Assembly: GCF_947254095.1 (NCBI RefSeq)
Contig: NZ_CAMYBV010000020.1
Location: 1 to 35,588, forward strand
Direction: 5' to 3'
DNA: 35,588 bases
Origin: an uncultured Mobiluncus sp.
GTDB taxonomy: Bacteria > Actinomycetota > Actinomycetes > Actinomycetales > Actinomycetaceae
The notes under the pieces are model-generated. The model had not been told where the DNA came from. It searched no databases and saw nothing but the letters and a program-made list of their open reading frames with translations. Each line of letters begins with the position of its first letter. Position 1 is the stretch's first letter. Below, piece after piece: positions 32,240-35,588 of the stretch. The position numbers and the translations under genes are program-made.

Positions 32240-34321
32240 TTAGGCTTTCGCCAGGCTCTCTTTCGCTTTCGCGACCACGTTTTCCACGGTAAATCCGAAG
32301 TGGGCAAAGTTATCCGCACCGCTTGCCGGAGTACCGAACGTTTCCACCGAGACGGCTACCCCCGCGTCGCCCAGATAGCGATACCACGGCATCGCCAGTC
32401 CAGCCTCGATGGACACCCGGGCGCGGATTGACGCGGGCAAAACCGATTCCCGATAGGCCGCGTCCTGTTCCTCGAACCACTCCAGGCACGGCAGGGAAAC
32501 GACCCGTGCCGCCACGCCCTCCTGAGCCAGCTGTTCTCCGGCCTGCAAAGCCAGAGCGACCTCGGAACCGGTCGCCAGCAAGATGACCGCAGGATTGTCC
32601 CCAAAGTCCTTCAGCACATAACCACCGCGCGCCACATTGTTGGCGCTGGCCAAGCCGGTGTCCGCCCCACGTGCGGGATTGGGCAGCTTTTGACGGCTCA
32701 ACGCCAACCCAGCCGGGCCGCGCCGCCGCATAATCTCTAACCAGGCATACGCGGTTTCCGCGCCGTCCGCGGGACGTACCACCGCCAGGTTCGGAATGGC
32801 ACGCAAGCTGGTCAGCGTCTCTACCGGCTGGTGGGTCGGTCCGTCCTCGCCGACCCCGATAGAGTCGTGGGTCCACACGTAAGTGACCGGTAGTTTCATC
32901 AGCGCTGAGAGGCGCACCGCCCCGCGCATAAAGTCCGAGAATACCAGGAAAGTCCCCGCGTAGGGGCGGGTTAAACCGCTGGTCGCGATGCCGTTGAGAA
33001 TCCCTGCCATAGCGTGCTCGCGCACCCCGAAGTGCAGGTTACGTCCCCATTCGCTGACGTTCGTCCACGCTTTCGTGGCGCGATCAGCGGGAGCAAAAGA
33101 CGGTTCGTCGGCGATGGCGGTGTTGTTGGAGCCTGCCAGGTCCGCGCTGCCGCCCCACAACTCGGGTAGCACGCCGGCCAAAGCATTGATGACCTTGCCG
33201 GAGGCGGCGCGGGTGGCGATTGCGCTGCCGGGCTCGAACTGCGGCAGTGCTGACTCCACATCGGCGGGCAGCTCTCCATCCTGCAGACGTTTCAGCAACG
33301 CGGCCTGCTGCGGGTGGGCTTGCTGCCAGGCGGCAAAGCGCGGGTCCCACTCAGCCCGGAACGCCCGGGCACGCTGGGCGACGTTTTCCCTGGTCGCAGT
33401 GACAATTTCGGCAGGAATGTCGAACATCTTAGTGGGGTCCAGTCCCAGCGCGGTCTTGAGACCTTCCAGCTCTGAGGAGCCCAGAGCGGAGCCGTGAATG
33501 CCGCCCTGATTCTGTTTGTTCGGCGAAGGCCAGCCAATAATGGTGCGCAACTTAATAATGGAAGGCCGTTTCGTCTCGGCTTTTGCGGCCTCGAAAGCGG
33601 CGAACAGAGCCTCCAGGTTTTCCACGTAAGACCCGTCGTCTTGCACCCAGGACACTTCTTGGTAGTGCCAACCCTGGGATTCAAACCGGGCGCGAATATC
33701 CTCAATAAAGGCAATATCAATATCGTCCTCGATAGAAATCCGGTTTTCGTCATATAGATAGATGAGGTTTCCTAGTTCCTGAGTACCCGCCAGAGACATC
33801 GCCTCGTAGCTGATGCCTTCCTGCAGACAGCCGTCCCCGGACACCACATAAATGCGATGGTCAAAGGGGCTTTCGCCGGGAGCCGCGTCCGGGTCCAGCA
33901 GCCCGCGCAGACGGCGCTGTTCCATCGCCATGCCGACCGCAGCCGCGATGCCGGTGCCCAAAGGTCCGGTAGTGACTTCCACACCGGGCTGGTGACGGTA
34001 TTCGGGATGGCCGGTCAACAGCCCGCCCGCTTGACGGAACTTTTTCAGGTCCTCCAGCTCTATCCCGTAGCCAGCCAGGAATAGCTGCACGTACTGCAGA
34101 GCCGAGGCGTGCCCGGCACTGAGAACGAAACGATCGCGACCCAGCCACCAGGGGTCTGCCGGATCACTGCGCATCACATACTGGTAAAGCAGGTAAGCGG
34201 CGGGAGCCAGAGAAATTGGGGTTCCCGGGTGTCCGTTGCCGGCATTTTCTACCGCGTCTGCCGCCAGGGCTTTGGCGGCGTTAATAGCCTGTTTGTCCAG
34301 TTCACTTGCCACAAATGTCAT
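32240..34321 (-). CDS. tkt: Transketolase
   Basis: Thiamine-diphosphate enzyme of the pentose phosphate pathway, 693 residues, normal size. Seen: ENAGNGHPGTPISLAPAAY near the N-terminus, GPLGTGIAAAVGMA, thiamine-binding VVSGDGCLQEGISYEAMSLA, HFGVREHAMAGILNGIA with the catalytic Glu, and TYVWTHDSIGVGEDGPTHQP, then the C-terminal domain. AGGTGA precedes the ATG. It uses the xylulose 5-phosphate produced by XylA/XylB. It diverges from xerD. Confidence 0.97.
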   Translation of the reverse strand: MTFVASELDKQAINAAKALAADAVENAGNGHPGTPISLAPAAYLLYQYVMRSDPADPWWLGRDRFVLSAGHASALQYVQLFLAGYGIELEDLKKFRQAGGLLTGHPEYRHQPGVEVTTGPLGTGIAAAVGMAMEQRRLRGLLDPDAAPGESPFDHRIYVVSGDGCLQEGISYEAMSLAGTQELGNLIYLYDENRISIEDDIDIAFIEDIRARFESQGWHYQEVSWVQDDGSYVENLEALFAAFEAAKAETKRPSIIKLRTIIGWPSPNKQNQGGIHGSALGSSELEGLKTALGLDPTKMFDIPAEIVTATRENVAQRARAFRAEWDPRFAAWQQAHPQQAALLKRLQDGELPADVESALPQFEPGSAIATRAASGKVINALAGVLPELWGGSADLAGSNNTAIADEPSFAPADRATKAWTNVSEWGRNLHFGVREHAMAGILNGIATSGLTRPYAGTFLVFSDFMRGAVRLSALMKLPVTYVWTHDSIGVGEDGPTHQPVETLTSLRAIPNLAVVRPADGAETAYAWLEIMRRRGPAGLALSRQKLPNPARGADTGLASANNVARGGYVLKDFGDNPAVILLATGSEVALALQAGEQLAQEGVAARVVSLPCLEWFEEQDAAYRESVLPASIRARVSIEAGLAMPWYRYLGDAGVAVSVETFGTPASGADNFAHFGFTVENVVAKAKESLAKA

Positions 34322-34418
34322 AACTCATCACCTAAATTATCGGAAAGTCGGATAGATACTCGCGGATTTTGTCCCCGTCACTCGATACTATAAAAAAACC
34401 GGGTGAAAGGGGGAGGAT

Positions 34419-35402
34419 ATGGGCTCGCGACCTGCCCCCGATTTTGCGTATCCGGAACGGCTGGACCCTCAACCCTACTTGGACTATCTGGCGGTGGAAC
34501 GCGGCGCGTCCCCGCATACCGTAGCGGCTTATACTCGGGACCTGCGGCGTTACGTGGCGTTCCTGGTCGACGTCGGTGTCAACAGTCTCGATGAGGTGAC
34601 CTTGTCGGTTTTGGAGTCGTTTGTACGTGCGTTGGAGGCAGGCTTTGACGATTATGCCGCGGTGGCGCCCTCCTCGGCACGCCGCGCCATCGCCAGCGTG
34701 CGCTCTTGGCATCGCTATGCTTATGAAATCGGTGCGGCTCGCTCGAACCCGACGAAAGGCATCGCGCCTGCCAAGGTCAGCGCCCATTTACCTACGGTGT
34801 TGACCGTGGAAGAAGTCCAGGCACTGCTGGAGGCCGCTAGTGCGCCCGGCGACGATAATGCGTTGCGAGATCGGGCGCTGCTGGAGTTCCTCTATGCGAC
34901 AGGAGCTCGGATTTCCGAGGCGGTTAATCTGGCGGTTGACGATATAGACCTCGATGAGGAGATTCCGCTGGTGCGTCTGTTTGGCAAGGGCCGCAAGGAA
35001 CGCCTGTCCATGTTGGGTCACCTCGCCAAAGATGCCCTGGAAGCGTACCTGGTGCGGGTGCGCCCGGGCTTGGCAGAAAAAGGTCATTCACAAGGGCGGG
35101 TCTTTTTGAATACTTTGGGGCGGCCTCTCAGTCGGCAAAGTGCCTGGGCTATTATCCAGGCAGCGGCGCAGCGCGCCCAGATTACGGTTCCGGTTGGCCC
35201 CCACACCCTGCGGCATTGTTTCGCTACGCACCTGTTGCAAGGCGGCGCGGACGTCCGGGCGGTGCAGGAATTGCTGGGTCACGCCTCGGTTACTACCACC
35301 CAGATTTACACGAAAGTCTCGAACGATATGCTCCGCGAAGTCTACGCTTCAGCACATCCGCGTGCGCGATGGCATCGCGAAGCGAGTGAGCCATCGCGTT
35401 AA
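34419..35402 (+). CDS. xerD: Tyrosine recombinase, XerD-like, with repeat-derived C-terminus
   Basis: 327 residues. The N-terminal SAM-like DNA-binding domain covers about 15-115 (LDYLAVERGASPHTVAAYTR). Catalytic residues are complete: Arg 164 (TGARISEAVN), Lys 190 (FGKGRKER), His 262 and Arg 265 (HTLRHCFATHLL), His 288 (LLGHASVTTTQ) and Tyr 297 (IYTKV). The ending LREVYASAHPRAR favours XerD over XerC. It should resolve chromosome dimers at dif with its partner. GGGGGAGG lies just before the ATG. Residues 318-327 (WHREASEPSR) and the stop are encoded inside the downstream repeat, so a repeat has replaced the native 3' end. A recombinase of the XerC branch remains possible. Confidence 0.88.
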   Translation: MGSRPAPDFAYPERLDPQPYLDYLAVERGASPHTVAAYTRDLRRYVAFLVDVGVNSLDEVTLSVLESFVRALEAGFDDYAAVAPSSARRAIASVRSWHRYAYEIGAARSNPTKGIAPAKVSAHLPTVLTVEEVQALLEAASAPGDDNALRDRALLEFLYATGARISEAVNLAVDDIDLDEEIPLVRLFGKGRKERLSMLGHLAKDALEAYLVRVRPGLAEKGHSQGRVFLNTLGRPLSRQSAWAIIQAAAQRAQITVPVGPHTLRHCFATHLLQGGADVRAVQELLGHASVTTTQIYTKVSNDMLREVYASAHPRARWHREASEPSR

Positions 35403-35588
35403 CGGCGGAGGCGGCGTAAAAGCGACGTCCGGGGGACGTCGCGCTGCCGGAGCTCCAGGCAGGAAGGGGCATCGCGAAGCGAGTGAGCCATCGCGTTAAC
35501 GGCGGAGGCGGCTAAGAGCGACGTCCGGGGGATGTCGCGCTGCCGGAGCTCCAAGCAGGAAGGGGCATCGCGTAGCGAGTGAGCCATC
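35371..35588 (+). repeat. Direct repeat array, about 97-bp units with internal hairpins (2.3 copies, runs off the window)
   Basis: Units begin at 35371, 35468 and 35564 (partial), 97 and 96 bases long and nearly identical. Each complete unit holds: (a) GGCA-TCGC-GAA-GCGA-GTGAGCC, a nested hairpin; (b) GCGACGTCC-GGG-GGACGTCGC (35422-35442), a perfect 9-bp stem, with one C-to-T change in unit 2 (35518-35538) that would still pair as G:U in RNA; (c) CTGCCGGAGCTCCAGGCAG, a palindrome with one bulged base. Unit 3 changes a loop base only (GAA to GTA). The first unit overlaps the xerD 3' end. No gene is credible in 35403-35588. Confidence 0.88.

Noticed and set aside
35399..35587. Minus-strand frame reading MAHSLRDAPSCLELRQRD twice
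   Set aside because: It is the complement of the 97-bp repeat; the frame breaks in the 97-base unit and the hairpin pattern explains the sequence better than coding.
35371..35588. Integron-like attC array beside an integrase
   Set aside because: The units lack matching RYYYAAC and GTTRRRY core sites, contain no cassettes, and the recombinase resembles housekeeping XerD without the IntI insertion.

Overview
The window reads as chromosome of an actinobacterium, most likely of the Actinomycetaceae (Mobiluncus or a relative is my best guess, from gene content and moderate-high GC, not from a search). Markers for this are an actinobacterial-type GlgA, the glnA2-glnE pair, a DUF4191 membrane protein, a gap-pgk-tpiA block near secG, and type 2 cell-wall-binding repeats on a secreted deacetylase. 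No tRNA, rRNA, CRISPR array or insertion sequence was seen. 

Layout. 1-6316 (+): end of glycogen synthase, an ABC ATPase, glutamine synthetase GlnA2 and the bifunctional GS adenylyltransferase GlnE. 6317-15900: a more AT-rich xylose/xyloside locus made of two converging units, xylA-xylB-xylR (+) and alpha-xylosidase, sugar-binding lipoprotein and two CUT1 permeases (-). Both units start at promoters overlapped by related palindromes, the likely XylR operators. The transporter has no ATPase gene here and probably borrows one. 16054-17493 (+): a histidine phosphatase and a PAP2-family membrane protein. 17494-18179: a scar holding a 23-bp tandem repeat and two truncated, tail-to-tail gene remnants (DUF4143-type ATPase and amino-acid ABC ATPase). 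18180-20634: divergent DUF4191 protein and a membrane-anchored kinase-like protein lacking the usual catalytic lysine, both with promoters that predict leaderless mRNAs. 

20660-25252 (-): pepA, lpd and a lipoyl protein. The last has three lipoyl domains and an E3-binding domain but no acyltransferase catalytic domain; this is the most unusual protein in the window. 25567-28642 (+): gap, pgk, tpiA (lower glycolysis), with a hairpin after gap and a strong terminator after tpiA. 28806-30563 (+): secreted polysaccharide deacetylase. 30605-31743 (-): two overlapping crcB/fluC genes for a probable two-subunit fluoride channel. 31818-32168 (+): secG. 32240-34321 (-): transketolase. 34419-35402 (+): XerD-type recombinase whose 3' end runs into an array of about 97-bp hairpin-rich direct repeats that continues past the window edge. 

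The metabolic theme is central carbon flow: xylosides are imported and cut to xylose, which XylA and XylB turn into xylulose 5-phosphate for transketolase and lower glycolysis, with glycogen and nitrogen-assimilation genes alongside.
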